From assembly GCF_013030265.1 (NCBI RefSeq), contig NZ_WPZQ01000009.1:153120-217119 (forward strand): a stretch of 64,000 bases of DNA. The letters are read 5' to 3'. The translations under genes and the position numbers were made by a program. Under the pieces are notes generated by a model, which worked only from the letters and a program-made list of their open reading frames with translations, was not told the DNA's origin and did not search any database. This DNA is from Ruegeria arenilitoris (lineage in GTDB: Bacteria > Pseudomonadota > Alphaproteobacteria > Rhodobacterales > Rhodobacteraceae). How positions within the stretch are numbered: the first letter of the stretch is position 1; every line of letters begins with the position of its first letter. Shown piece by piece: positions 28,013 to 37,541 of the stretch.

Positions 28013-29230
28013 ATGACCAAGTTCATCAACCCCGGCCTCATGAAAACCAGCCGCCGCAATGTGTTGCGAGGATCGGTTCTGGCAGGCGCTGCAGCAATGA
28101 CCGGCGCAGGTGCCATGGCAGCTCGTCGTACACCAATGCCACTCAAGGCAGATGCAACCTCGGCAAAACTCTACAAAGTTGCGGGTGAACAAACGGCTGA
28201 CAGCACAGCCAAATCGGCGGATTTGTCTGGTTATACCCGTATTAAACAGGAGCTCGTTGCACCACCCTTTGCACCAGAGCACGAGCAGGTGGCCACAGGC
28301 GGACCAAAGATCATCGAAATCACCATGGAGACAACCGAACGTCTTATGGTCGTTGACGAGGATACCGGCGCGTCTGTCTGGGCACTAACCTACAATGGTT
28401 CAGTCCCAGGCCCGCTGATCATCTGCCACGAAGGCGACATGATCGAGCTGACCCTGCGCAATCCCGAAGACAGCGTGATGGAACATAATATCGACTTCCA
28501 TGCTTCGACTGGTGCCTTGGGCGGCGGTGGCCTGACCCACGTCTATCCGGGCGAAGAGACTGTTCTGCGCTGGAAGGCGACCAAACCTGGTTGCTTCACT
28601 TATCACTGTGCGCCAGGCGGAGCGATGATCCCGTATCACGTCACCCACGGCATGAATGGTGCGGTGATGGTACTGCCACGCGATGGCCTGAAGGACAAGG
28701 ACGGTAACCCGCTGAAATACGACAAGATCGCCTATATCGGTGAGCAGGATTACTACCTGCCCAAAGATGAAAACGGCGAGTTTAAAACCTACGAAGTTGC
28801 AGGGGATGATTACGCCGACAGCCTGGATGCGATGCGTACTCTGACACCGACCCATTCGGTCTTTAATGGTGCAGTTGGTGCTTTGACTGGTGAAAATGCG
28901 CTCAAGTTCAATGTGGGCGAGACGGTTCTGATGATCCACAACCAGGCAAACCGTGACACCCGTCCGCACCTGATTGGTGGTCACGGCAACTATGTCTGGG
29001 AAACTTCGTTCAGCGATGATCCTCTGACCGGTGTCGAAACTTGGTTCGTTCGCGGAGGGTGTGCAGCGGCTGCGATGTACACGTTTGAACAGCCCGGCGT
29101 TTATGCCTATGTGAACCACAATCTGATCGAAGCTGCGCTTCTTGGAGCCACCGCGCACTTCATCGTTGAAGGTGAGTGGGACAATAACCTGATGGAACAG
29201 GTTGTAGCACCCCGCCCATTTGCAACCTGA
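28013..29230 (+). CDS. nirK: Copper-containing nitrite reductase
   Basis: 405-residue periplasmic homotrimer subunit reducing nitrite to nitric oxide. It has a Tat signal ([15 protein letters not shown]) with cleavage near residue 36. Two cupredoxin domains follow, with type 1 copper ligands His158, Cys199, His209 and Met214, type 2 ligands His163 and His198 plus a later His, and catalytic Asp161 ([21 protein letters not shown]). The one-residue longer Cys-His loop resembles Rhodobacter enzymes. AAGGAGG precedes ATG. An internal ATG at codon 10 is an alternative start. Confidence 0.97.
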   Translation: MTKFINPGLMKTSRRNVLRGSVLAGAAAMTGAGAMAARRTPMPLKADATSAKLYKVAGEQTADSTAKSADLSGYTRIKQELVAPPFAPEHEQVATGGPKIIEITMETTERLMVVDEDTGASVWALTYNGSVPGPLIICHEGDMIELTLRNPEDSVMEHNIDFHASTGALGGGGLTHVYPGEETVLRWKATKPGCFTYHCAPGGAMIPYHVTHGMNGAVMVLPRDGLKDKDGNPLKYDKIAYIGEQDYYLPKDENGEFKTYEVAGDDYADSLDAMRTLTPTHSVFNGAVGALTGENALKFNVGETVLMIHNQANRDTRPHLIGGHGNYVWETSFSDDPLTGVETWFVRGGCAAAAMYTFEQPGVYAYVNHNLIEAALLGATAHFIVEGEWDNNLMEQVVAPRPFAT

Positions 29231-29249
29231 TTTCGGGAACCAAACAATC

Positions 29250-29999
29250 ATGAAAACCGTCGCCACACATAAATTCACCCAACCGATCGTCATCATCGGG
29301 GTTGGTGCAGCAGTGGCGGCGGCTCTGGCCGGAGGGGTGTTCTTGCTGAACACCCCTCTTCCCGCATCTCAACCACCACCTGAAATGGCTGAAAGGCCGG
29401 TTACTCTGCCAGATGGTGAACAGCTTTATGTACAGCGTCACGAGGTGACGGTTGCAGAATGGAACCTTTGCCATGCCGATGGCGGTTGCACCCTGAAATT
29501 GCATACTCGCAATGGGTTCACACCCGATACAACACCAGCAACCGGTCTCAGCTTTGTTGACGTTTCCGAATATCTTCGCTGGTTTAACGAAGCTACGCGG
29601 CACGATTTCCGGCTGCCCACAACCGCAGAGTGGGAACATATGGCCCAAACGGTCCTGCCAGAAGAACCGGATCCAATCTTTACTGACCCATCGCTGACTT
29701 GGGCCTCAAGCTACCTCAATGAAGGCCTCACACCCAGAGCTTTGAAGCCACAGGGCAGCTTTTCAACCTCGCCCGAAGGTGTCGTTGATCTGGATGGCAG
29801 CGTCTGGGAATGGACGCAGGAATGCTACTCAGGGACAGAAGCCGATCCTGATCGCTGTCCGGCCTTTTTCGTCGGCGGCGAACATCTGGCCGCCGTGCCA
29901 TTCCTTGTTCGCGACCCCGCCCGAGGTGGCTGCGCTGTTGGCTCGCCTCCTGCTCATCTGGGTATGCGTCTGGTATCGGATACACCGGTCGGAAGTTAA
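29250..29999 (+). CDS. nirV: NirV-like formylglycine-generating-enzyme family protein
   Basis: 249-residue protein with an N-terminal transmembrane anchor (about residues 12-32) and a periplasmic sulfatase-modifying-factor domain: RHEVTVAEWNLCHADGGC, FRLPTTAEWEHMAQ, VWEWTQECYSG and LGMRLVSD. NirV is found downstream of nirK in Rhodobacter and relatives, and its exact role in nitrite reduction is unsettled. It lies 20 bases after nirK. A possible in-frame TTG at 29220 overlaps nirK, and ATG 29250 is preferred. Confidence 0.85.
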   Translation: MKTVATHKFTQPIVIIGVGAAVAAALAGGVFLLNTPLPASQPPPEMAERPVTLPDGEQLYVQRHEVTVAEWNLCHADGGCTLKLHTRNGFTPDTTPATGLSFVDVSEYLRWFNEATRHDFRLPTTAEWEHMAQTVLPEEPDPIFTDPSLTWASSYLNEGLTPRALKPQGSFSTSPEGVVDLDGSVWEWTQECYSGTEADPDRCPAFFVGGEHLAAVPFLVRDPARGGCAVGSPPAHLGMRLVSDTPVGS

Positions 30000-30040
30000 C
30001 AGGTCAGATACCATGCTGCCTCAAGTTCGAATGCGGAACG

Positions 30041-30889
30041 CTAGTTACTCGCCAGACGTTTCGTAATTTCCGACAAACGCGACCATGACTGCAGTGTGAT
30101 CGGCAATGCCAATGCCGCCTCTGTGAATTCCCAAGAATAGCTGACGATAGAAAAGATAGCTCCCGCTGTTACTCCAAGCTGAGTGGTCGCAAACCACAGG
30201 TTAAACAGCAGCATTCCCAGAAGCAGTATAAAGATCGCGCCGTATAGCACCGCCTCGACATCCGACAGGGCAACTTCATAGCGGCGCAGTCTCAGCAGAT
30301 GCAGCAGAACAGGTCGGTCGCGCCGTGTTTCGAGTATACTGACCTGCTGCTCACTCTGATGGTTGAGCGCCCCGTTCCAGCGATAGAAGCCGCTGTGGAA
30401 CAGAGAGTAGATAAGGACCATCCCAATCAGCACCACCGCTGCCGCCAATGCCAAAGTGGGCGAAAACAGATACAACAACACAATCGCAGCAACGAACTGT
30501 ACGGTGCCAGCGATTGCCTCGGGCAAAATGCCTTCCAGAAAATCGGCCAACTCGCGGCCCATTCCGAGACGCGCATTCAGCTTTGACACAGGCAAATCGC
30601 GTGACCGCGCGACCTGCGCTTTGCCAATCTCAACACGCATAGTGCCATAGACGCGCGTGTCGTAGATGCGTCGGATCACGCTCAGTACGATCAGCACGAA
30701 TAGCAATGCGGCTAGCTGGGCTAAGGCACGGGTTTCCCCGGCCAAAAGCCCATCAATTGCAAACCCGATGAAAAGCGGGATCAATACGGTGATCCCTGTC
30801 TCGGACAGGATCAAAAGCCAGGTCAATCCAACCTGCCAGCGGAAAACACGCAGCAGCGTACCGATCGAAAAGGTCTGCCCGTTCAGCAT
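30041..30889 (-). CDS. ABC transporter six-transmembrane domain protein without ATPase domain
   Basis: 282-residue polytopic protein matching the exporter-type six-helix ABC membrane domain (ABC_membrane_3-like), for example IPLFIGFAIDGLLAGETRAL and IRRIYDTRVYGTMRVEIG. The frame ends after the sixth helix (SWSRLSEITKRLASN) and no nucleotide-binding domain follows on either strand. It may use an ATPase encoded elsewhere or have lost transport function. It follows the DUF2141 gene by six bases, so it probably belongs to the RND-pump operon. Confidence 0.8.
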   Translation of the reverse strand: MLNGQTFSIGTLLRVFRWQVGLTWLLILSETGITVLIPLFIGFAIDGLLAGETRALAQLAALLFVLIVLSVIRRIYDTRVYGTMRVEIGKAQVARSRDLPVSKLNARLGMGRELADFLEGILPEAIAGTVQFVAAIVLLYLFSPTLALAAAVVLIGMVLIYSLFHSGFYRWNGALNHQSEQQVSILETRRDRPVLLHLLRLRRYEVALSDVEAVLYGAIFILLLGMLLFNLWFATTQLGVTAGAIFSIVSYSWEFTEAALALPITLQSWSRLSEITKRLASN

Positions 30890-30895
30890 TGCAGT

Positions 30896-31315
30896 TTACT
30901 TGTCGTAGTAGAGGCTGATGCTGACATCCCCCGGCATGACCGAGGCCGCCGCGAAATCGGTATCAAACTCTGGTGTTGGCACTCCGGATGCGCCGATCCC
31001 TTCCAGCAACCGCTCACCTTCCATGTTCAGGTTCTGGTCGCCGTTTTCATCATGCAGCGCCAGCACTGCATACGGACCTTTGTTCAGCGCTTTGAATTCG
31101 TGCTGCACCACGCCTTGCTTTGCCGGAACCTCGGCATAGTCAACAGCCTTGGTCATATCCAGTGTGTCGAAAGCATTGGCGTCGTCAAACACGATGATCA
31201 ACAGCTTTCCATTAGCGTTGCGGACGCCTTCAACCGTTAGCGCAATGCCATCCGCCAAGGCTGGGGCAGAAAACGCAAGCGTCGCGAGTACAGAATAGAA
31301 AATAGAACGTGTCAT
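30896..31315 (-). CDS. DUF2141 domain exported protein
   Basis: 139-residue protein with a cleavable signal peptide (MTRSIFYSVLATLAFSAPALA, about 21 residues) and a predicted beta-sandwich DUF2141 domain. Family-typical segments are GKLLIIVFDDANAF, GPYAVLALHDENGDQNLN and PEFDTDFAAASV. Its start overlaps the RND gene stop by four bases, so it is co-translated with the pump. The function of the family is not established; a periplasmic role is likely. Confidence 0.85.
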   Translation of the reverse strand: MTRSIFYSVLATLAFSAPALADGIALTVEGVRNANGKLLIIVFDDANAFDTLDMTKAVDYAEVPAKQGVVQHEFKALNKGPYAVLALHDENGDQNLNMEGERLLEGIGASGVPTPEFDTDFAAASVMPGDVSISLYYDK

Positions 31316-34300
31316 GTTGTGGACCTCTGTTGATAGGATTGAGAAGGGGTCTTGCGGAAGAGCGCGATGAAATCTTCTGAGATCGCGATCAGCACCGGCA
31401 CTAGGATCAGCATCAAGGCCGTGCCGAATAGTTCTCCGAAGGCAAGCGATACAGCCGCAGGGATCAGGTACTGCGCCTGTTCTGACGTCTCGGTCAGCAA
31501 CGGCAGCAAGCCGATCACCGTAGTAGCAGTGGTCAGAAAGATAGCTTTGAAGCGACCGATACCTGCGCTGTGAATGGCACGGTCGACGGTGTCACCTTCG
31601 TCGCGCACCTGATTGTAGCGGGTTATCATCACCAGGCTGTCGTTCACGACCACACCGGTCAGTGCGAGCATTCCAAAGAAGGAAAAGAGCGACAGGGACA
31701 CACCCATAATCATGTGTCCGACAGCTGCCGAGATGAAGCCAAATGGAACGATGGCCAGGATGACAAATGGCTGCCAATAGCTTTTCAGCGGCACGGCCAT
31801 CAGTACATAGATCAGGACTGCCGCCAGCAGAAGCGCCCGTTTCAGGCCACCGCTGATATCTCCCATTTCTTCCAGCTCGCCGGCGGGCAAGACCTTTACG
31901 CTCGGGTACTTGGCCGTCAATTCCGGCACAAGCTGTTCAAAAACAGCCTGAGCAACCTCTTCCGGAGCCACAAGGTCCCGGTCAATCGAGGCAGCAACAA
32001 CATTCATGCGCCGCCCGTCGCGACGCTGAATCGTTCCCGAAACATAGCTGCCCTGCACATCGGCCACAGTTTCCAGCGGAACCCATGCACCATTGGTGCT
32101 ACGCAACCTTGTCTGCATCAGGTCTTCGATCGTGTCCCGATTGGTACGCCCGTTCTGAACGACAACTCTCACCTCTGAACCGTCACGGCGCAGTTTAGTC
32201 ACTTCGGCACCGCCAAATCCGAACCCGATCTGGCTGGCCAGAGTTTCAGCATTGAACCCTAAGCTACGCGCATCCGGACGCAGGCTCAGTTTGAGTTCAG
32301 GTTGCCCACCGACCAAACCATCGCGGATGTTGCTGACACCTTCGATATCAGCCAGAAATTCCTGCATTTCTTCGCTGGCCAGGCGCAACAGATCCTCGTC
32401 CTTGGACATCAGCCGGATACGGAAGCCACCAGCGAGTTCTTCTGACCCTGTAAATTCAAGCTCGGTCGCCCCTTCGACTTCTCCCACACGTTCACGCCAT
32501 TCTCGGACGACATCCAGGATTGGTACTTGAGGCCGTTCAGCCACTGGCAACATTTCGGCAAAAATCTGGGCGCTGCCTGAGCTATTGATAATGGTAAAAA
32601 TGGTCTGGATCGGGGGCGAAACCATGCCCGTATCTGCTGCGAGTTCAGCGTTCAGTTCCTCACCAACTGCTTCGATCCGATCAACATTTTCACGTGTCAG
32701 TGCGAAGGGCGCACGCGCATCCATTTCCAGGTTAACAGTAATTATCTGCCCGGGAACATCTGGGAAGAAGACGGTTTTGACCTTCCCTTTGTACATCAGT
32801 CCCAAACCAAGCGTCGCCGCCGCAATGAACAGGACTAGAACTGCGTAACGTTGCCGTACCGAGGCGACTAAGACCGGTTGATAAATATGGTCGCGGAACC
32901 AAATCAAGCCGCCCTGAGCTGCATCCTGAATTCGCCCCCAAATCCGGGTCAGCAAATATCGACGCTCCTGCCCCAGCGGGACATGCGCCAGATGGGCGGG
33001 CAAGATGAACTTACTTTCGATCAGCGAAAAGATCAGCGTCAGGATCACGATGCCTGAGAAACCAGCCAGCACTTTGCCCAGCGGATTATCGATCAGCAAC
33101 ATGGGGAAAAACGCCGCGATGGTTGTGAGCACGCCAAAAACCGTCGCAACAGCAACCCGGTTCACTCCGCGCTCGGTGCCCTTGATCGGGTCCTTTTCCT
33201 TACTTCGCTCTTCAAAGACGCTTTCGCCAACAACAACTGCGTCATCTACCAGAATGCCCAAGGCAATGATCAGGCCAAAGGTCGTCACATCATTCAGGGA
33301 ATAATCGATCCATCTTGAGCCCGAAACCGCGATCGCGCCCATAACTGAGATCGGGATCCCCATGGCCACCCAAAACGCCAGCCGTACATTCAAAAAGACC
33401 GACAGCATCAGCGTCACAAGGATCAAGCCCTGCACCCCGTTCGATCGCAACAGCTCGAGGCGATCCGAGATGTATCCCGCACTGTCACCCCATATTTCGG
33501 CCTGAATCTGCGGGGGCAACTGGTGACTGAAATCGTCAACGGTATCGCGGACAACGCGGCTGATCTCGAGCAAGTTTTCCTTCTGCCCGATCAGAACTTC
33601 CATGCCGACGGTTGGATTGCCGTTCAGGCGGAACAGAAACTCTCCATCCAGAAAGCCATCTTCAATCGTTGCAAGATCACCGAGCGGCACAAATGACCCG
33701 TCATCCCGTTCGATAACCGGCAACTCAGCATATTCAGGTGCATATTTTGCCCGGTCGTCAGCGCGCAGAAAGATGGTGCCGCCTTCGGTGCGCAATTGAC
33801 CGGCCTGAAAGGTCAGTGAGTTCCCCCGAATGGCGCGGGTGATATCTGAAACAGTCAACCCGTATTGGCGCAAACGCTCGGGGTCGATCTCGATACGCAA
33901 CTCACGCGGGATCAGCCCCCAGATGTTCAGGCGCGACAACTCTGGCTGGGCCAGAAGGTCTTCCTTGAGCCGTTGTGCCAAGGTCTGCAATGTGGCCGGA
34001 TCCGCGTCGCCATGCAGGTTTACATAAAGCGCAGGAAAGTCATATCCCGACGCCTCAATCACTGGTCGGCGCGCTTTGTCTGGCAGGTCCGTCAGGCCGT
34101 CGATGCGAATACGCACCCGATCCAGAACTGCCTGCAGTTTCTCACCTCCGGCTCTGCGCACTGAGATCGTGCTAAGACCGTTTTGCGAACGTGATGAGAT
34201 ACTGCGTACACCTTCCAGACCCTCGAGCGCTTGCTCGACCTTCTGGGTAATAAGTTCATCCACCTGCTCGGCAGTGGAATCTGGATACTCGATCGAGATC

Positions 34301-34440
34301 GTGACGCTTTCAGGTGGAATACGCGGGAACCCTTCGATACGGATATTCATCAGGGTCTGCACACCAAGAAAAAGGATCAGCGCCATCAGCAGGTTGGCGG
34401 CGACCGGATTGCGGATGAACCAGGATGTCAGGGTGTGCAT
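31312..34440 (-). CDS. RND family efflux pump, inner-membrane transporter
   Basis: 1042-residue AcrB/MexB-superfamily proton-driven transporter. It begins with a short cytosolic segment and TM1 (PVAANLLMALILFLGVQTLM), followed by two large periplasmic loops and 12 helices. The proton-relay region is seen as ALGILVDDAVVVGESVFEE in TM4. The N-terminus FIRNPVAANLLM and the GxSGSRWIDYSLN motif suggest the subfamily often annotated as hydrophobe/amphiphile or metal efflux of unknown substrate. It is encoded three bases after its membrane-fusion partner. No outer-membrane factor is in the window. Confidence 0.93.
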   Translation of the reverse strand: MHTLTSWFIRNPVAANLLMALILFLGVQTLMNIRIEGFPRIPPESVTISIEYPDSTAEQVDELITQKVEQALEGLEGVRSISSRSQNGLSTISVRRAGGEKLQAVLDRVRIRIDGLTDLPDKARRPVIEASGYDFPALYVNLHGDADPATLQTLAQRLKEDLLAQPELSRLNIWGLIPRELRIEIDPERLRQYGLTVSDITRAIRGNSLTFQAGQLRTEGGTIFLRADDRAKYAPEYAELPVIERDDGSFVPLGDLATIEDGFLDGEFLFRLNGNPTVGMEVLIGQKENLLEISRVVRDTVDDFSHQLPPQIQAEIWGDSAGYISDRLELLRSNGVQGLILVTLMLSVFLNVRLAFWVAMGIPISVMGAIAVSGSRWIDYSLNDVTTFGLIIALGILVDDAVVVGESVFEERSKEKDPIKGTERGVNRVAVATVFGVLTTIAAFFPMLLIDNPLGKVLAGFSGIVILTLIFSLIESKFILPAHLAHVPLGQERRYLLTRIWGRIQDAAQGGLIWFRDHIYQPVLVASVRQRYAVLVLFIAAATLGLGLMYKGKVKTVFFPDVPGQIITVNLEMDARAPFALTRENVDRIEAVGEELNAELAADTGMVSPPIQTIFTIINSSGSAQIFAEMLPVAERPQVPILDVVREWRERVGEVEGATELEFTGSEELAGGFRIRLMSKDEDLLRLASEEMQEFLADIEGVSNIRDGLVGGQPELKLSLRPDARSLGFNAETLASQIGFGFGGAEVTKLRRDGSEVRVVVQNGRTNRDTIEDLMQTRLRSTNGAWVPLETVADVQGSYVSGTIQRRDGRRMNVVAASIDRDLVAPEEVAQAVFEQLVPELTAKYPSVKVLPAGELEEMGDISGGLKRALLLAAVLIYVLMAVPLKSYWQPFVILAIVPFGFISAAVGHMIMGVSLSLFSFFGMLALTGVVVNDSLVMITRYNQVRDEGDTVDRAIHSAGIGRFKAIFLTTATTVIGLLPLLTETSEQAQYLIPAAVSLAFGELFGTALMLILVPVLIAISEDFIALFRKTPSQSYQQRSTT

Positions 34441-34443
34441 GGC

Positions 34444-35592
34444 TTAACCCTCATCAACGCGGGGGGTGACGCGCTGACCCGGCAGAAACGACGCAAGCGG
34501 AGTTTTCGCGATGTGCCAGGGGCCCTGCCCTTCGGGCGCAGTAATTGTCACTGCGTTATCAGCGCGGAACAGAATATGCGGCTTGATCCGTTGCAACAGA
34601 TTGCCGCCATCAACCACCCAAACATAACCTGCGCGGGTCAATGAGCTTTCGGGAAAGGTCAGTGTGTCAGAAATCGTTCTTCCGGGAATGGATACCCGCA
34701 CAAAGTCACCTGCAAGCACCCGCTCATCCGGCTCGGAAACCTCCAGAAAAACGCGCATCTGCCGTGTTTCCTGATTCAGAAACCCCCCGCCCCGACGGAT
34801 ACGCGCCTGCCCGATCCGGTCACCATTGCGAAGCGTCAGAGTGGCCAGAGATCCGGAAATTGGATGCTGTAGCAACGCCCAGTCGTCCTGATTGAATTCT
34901 GCGACCAACTCAAACTGGCGATCGTCGGACAATCGCACTAAAGGATCGCCCGGACTAACAGTTTGCCCGAGGCTGGCAGCGCGTTTGGTGACAAAACCGG
35001 AAAACGGCGCACTTACCTCGGTATCTGCCAGATCGCGCTGCGCTGCATTCAGTCTTGATTTCGCCGAGGCTACGGTCTTTTCCGCAATACGCAGTTGCGG
35101 CAAACGAATAGCAAGTTCCGTCGGAGGTTCTTTTTTATCACGCTCGAATTGGCGGCGCGCAACAGTAACGTCGTTTTGCGCCCGCAACAAAGCCAATTGC
35201 GCTTGCTCCAGTTCCATTTCGGCTGCAGCAACCGCGCTTTCATACTGCGCCTTTTCGACAGAAAACAACGGATCACCCAAATCAACCCTTGATCCGGCAA
35301 GCGCGCCATCGTGCACGGCAGTAATTCGTCCGGTCACCGCAGAGCGAAGCTCGGCATCCCATCGTGGCCGGACCTCTGCAAAAGTTGAAATCTCTGCCTG
35401 AACAGCTTGCGCGGACACTGAGACCACCGAAACCATGGGTGGAGGCGGTGGCGTATCCGTTTTTTGAACATCAATTGTGTCTTCGGCTTCGAACACCAAA
35501 AGCACCACGGCAATCAGAAGCGACAACGAGAGGCCGATCCATAACCATCGGCGCCAGTGCGTTCCGCCTTTTGCATTAGGTTCTTCAGGCAT
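34444..35592 (-). CDS. RND efflux pump periplasmic adaptor (membrane-fusion protein)
   Basis: 382-residue HlyD/AcrA-type adaptor. A single N-terminal helix (WLWIGLSLSLLIAVVLLVF) anchors it. A barrel/lipoyl half (VRPRWDAELRSAVTGRITAVHDGALAGSRV, here broken as two adjoining motifs) and a coiled coil (about residues 115-175) follow, then the second lipoyl half (VSAPFSGFVTKRAASLGQTV). It links the inner-membrane pump to an outer-membrane channel. It is the first gene of the pump operon and divergent from the TetR regulator. Confidence 0.92.
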   Translation of the reverse strand: MPEEPNAKGGTHWRRWLWIGLSLSLLIAVVLLVFEAEDTIDVQKTDTPPPPPMVSVVSVSAQAVQAEISTFAEVRPRWDAELRSAVTGRITAVHDGALAGSRVDLGDPLFSVEKAQYESAVAAAEMELEQAQLALLRAQNDVTVARRQFERDKKEPPTELAIRLPQLRIAEKTVASAKSRLNAAQRDLADTEVSAPFSGFVTKRAASLGQTVSPGDPLVRLSDDRQFELVAEFNQDDWALLQHPISGSLATLTLRNGDRIGQARIRRGGGFLNQETRQMRVFLEVSEPDERVLAGDFVRVSIPGRTISDTLTFPESSLTRAGYVWVVDGGNLLQRIKPHILFRADNAVTITAPEGQGPWHIAKTPLASFLPGQRVTPRVDEG

Positions 35593-35663
35593 GTTCGAAG
35601 CCTTTCAATTGCGATCAGAATCAGTGAGCCAACTTGCATAGGCTGGCTTTTCGCTATATACTA

Positions 35664-35681
35664 TGAACGATCGTTCGTTCA
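35664..35681. promoter_or_regulatory. Probable TetR-family operator
   Basis: TGAACGATCGTTCGTTCA contains the perfect 12-base palindrome GAACGATCGTTC and overlaps a TATACT hexamer (35657-35662) on its left. It lies between the divergent pump and TetR genes, 17 bases before the TetR start, the classic place for autoregulation and pump repression. Similar (T)GAACGxxCGTTC(A) sites are known for AcrR-like regulators. Confidence 0.75.
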
Positions 35682-35697
35682 ATATGTGACATAAAAA

Positions 35698-36312
35698 ATG
35701 ACCGAGAGCCAAAGCAAACAAGCCACCAAACGTGACAAAGCCACCGCCAAACGGCGCAACCAGATACTGGAAGCAGCGGTGATGTGCTTTCTTGAGCGCG
35801 GATATCACCAGACTGGTGTTCGCGACATCGCCGCTCGGGCCGGCGTTAGCCTGGGAAACCTGTACAATCACTTCCCCGGCAAGCACGATGTTCTGGTTGA
35901 GATCGCTGCACTGGAACGGCAGGAGATGGAGCCGTTTCTCAAAATTCTCGCAGAGCGATCTACTGCCCCGCGCGTTCTGAACAAATTCATAAAGGCTTAT
36001 GCCAAATACCTGGCTGCCCCAGAGAACGTCATTCTGAGTGTGGAAATCGCCAGCGAAGCAATACGCCAGCCGGATATTGGGCGGCTTTTTCTGGAAAACC
36101 GGAACGAACTTGTCGGGGCACTCACAGATCTGCTCGAACGCGGTACTTCAGAGCATGATTTCCGACAACTCCCTGACTCAAATCAGACATCGCAACTGAT
36201 AATCGAGACCATCGAGGGCAGCGCTTTTCGCAGCGTATTGATGACGACCCCCATGCGCAAAATCACCAATAATGTTTTGGATTTCATAATGACGTCAGTC
36301 GTTTCGCATTGA
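35698..36312 (+). CDS. TetR/AcrR family transcriptional regulator
   Basis: 204-residue repressor. An unusually basic N-terminal extension (KQATKRDKATAKRRN) leads into the helix-turn-helix (FLERGYHQTGVRDIAARAG, then VSLGNLYNHFPGKHDVLVEI). The C-terminal ~140 residues are the all-helical ligand-binding domain. It is divergent from the RND pump, and the operator palindrome lies between them, so it is the likely local repressor of the pump operon. Confidence 0.92.
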   Translation: MTESQSKQATKRDKATAKRRNQILEAAVMCFLERGYHQTGVRDIAARAGVSLGNLYNHFPGKHDVLVEIAALERQEMEPFLKILAERSTAPRVLNKFIKAYAKYLAAPENVILSVEIASEAIRQPDIGRLFLENRNELVGALTDLLERGTSEHDFRQLPDSNQTSQLIIETIEGSAFRSVLMTTPMRKITNNVLDFIMTSVVSH

Positions 36313-36339
36313 AGTCTTTGCGGACCTGAACAACGAAAG

Positions 36340-37041
36340 TCAGATCGTCATAAGAGTGCCGTAACCAGTTACTGAATCTTTGATGCCAATCGCACGCAAG
36401 GTTTGCCAATAGACGGCGGCGCTGCAGGCAACAATGGGCTTGCCCAGTTCTGCCTCGAGTTCACCAATTAAGGACACGACGGGCAAAGCGGTCCCAACTT
36501 GCAAGACAGCATCGCATTCCGCCGCTCCGACCTCGCGAAACACTGCCCGGATTTTTTCAAGCGATGTTTCGCATATCTCGGGTAAGCTTGGTGCGCAGGT
36601 TCCCTTGATCGCAACGACTTCAAATCCCGCAGCTTCGGTATTTGCTTTAACGTGCTGGTCGATTTCAGCATTGAATGGAGTCACAACCGCAACTCTTCTG
36701 GCCCCCAGTGCCCGCAGCGCCGCATGATCCGCAGCTGAAGCATTCAGCACCGGTACACCCACCGCCTCCTCCAATTCGGTGCAGCGGCGCGCCAATCTCT
36801 CAACACCACCGGGGCCTGCATCCGTGGTCAAGCCGATGCACAACGCAGCAGGATTGCAATCCATCAGCTTCTCAGCTTCTTCGATCAGGTCGTCCGAGAC
36901 ACTGTCACCGCCCAATCGAAAGCGCTGCATCTGATTGGTCACGCCTTCTGGCCTCAACAACTCCAGTTCAGGTTGCACGACTGTGTTCATTGCTGGTGTC
37001 ATTACACCGATCACAGCACGGGGTGCGAGAGTGTCAGCCAT
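36340..37041 (-). CDS. Asp/Glu racemase-superfamily protein (maleate isomerase/arylmalonate decarboxylase-like)
   Basis: 233-residue cytosolic enzyme of the Asp/Glu/hydantoin racemase fold. The opening RAVIGVMTPAMNTVVQPEL resembles maleate cis-trans isomerases and arylmalonate decarboxylases. A cysteine at the usual first catalytic position is present (Cys68 in AALCIGLTTDAG). The second catalytic position appears to be Val/Gly (LQVGTALP) instead of Cys, so it may not be a two-base racemase. Relatives include EutA-type proteins of ectoine catabolism. It follows the SRPBCC gene by one base and is probably co-transcribed, divergent from the first MttB homologue. Confidence 0.8.
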   Translation of the reverse strand: MADTLAPRAVIGVMTPAMNTVVQPELELLRPEGVTNQMQRFRLGGDSVSDDLIEEAEKLMDCNPAALCIGLTTDAGPGGVERLARRCTELEEAVGVPVLNASAADHAALRALGARRVAVVTPFNAEIDQHVKANTEAAGFEVVAIKGTCAPSLPEICETSLEKIRAVFREVGAAECDAVLQVGTALPVVSLIGELEAELGKPIVACSAAVYWQTLRAIGIKDSVTGYGTLMTI

Positions 37042-37042
37042 C

Positions 37043-37483
37043 TCAGTTCCCTTTCAGAAATTCGTTCAACCCGGTCATGCCGCCGATGTAGATCTGTTCC
37101 CCTACGATCGCCGCCATCTCGTTTTCCAGTTCCATGTCGCAGTCAAAGCGACTTTCCCAGATACCGAGGGTCTGATCCGTATGCGTGATTGGCACAAACC
37201 GATGGGTTGAGACGTAATTTCGAACCGGCAAAGGGCTTTCGATGATATCGTAGGTGTAGAAATGTTCGACATCGGAAAGCTCAAGAAGTGTTTCGCGAAA
37301 CACCGTCCCATCCACTATGTCCAAATGCCTGATACTGCCCGGTGAGGTTGCCGAACCTGTTTCCATTCTGGCGTTCGCAACGGCCGGGTTCCAACCCGAC
37401 ACACCGTCGAATGCCCGGACAGCAGACCAGACCTGATCAACCGGTGCATCCAGGATCATGCTTCGAAATACGTGCATCGCCAC
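37043..37483 (-). CDS. SRPBCC family (START-like) protein
   Basis: 146-residue helix-grip protein of the polyketide cyclase/Bet v1-like superfamily. It opens with the family-typical DAPVDQVWSAVRAFDGVSGWNPAVA and ends in a long C-terminal helix (GEQIYIGGMTGLNEFLKG). Such proteins bind hydrophobic ligands or catalyse simple cyclisation or isomerisation reactions. First gene of a two-gene minus-strand unit with the racemase-like gene, divergent from the MttB-type gene with a palindromic operator candidate between. Substrate unknown. Confidence 0.85.
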   Translation of the reverse strand: MAMHVFRSMILDAPVDQVWSAVRAFDGVSGWNPAVANARMETGSATSPGSIRHLDIVDGTVFRETLLELSDVEHFYTYDIIESPLPVRNYVSTHRFVPITHTDQTLGIWESRFDCDMELENEMAAIVGEQIYIGGMTGLNEFLKGN

Positions 37484-37541
37484 CCCTACTCCTTTGAATT
37501 GTAATCAGCTTAGATCGACTATGACCGACAACTGCCTGCAG

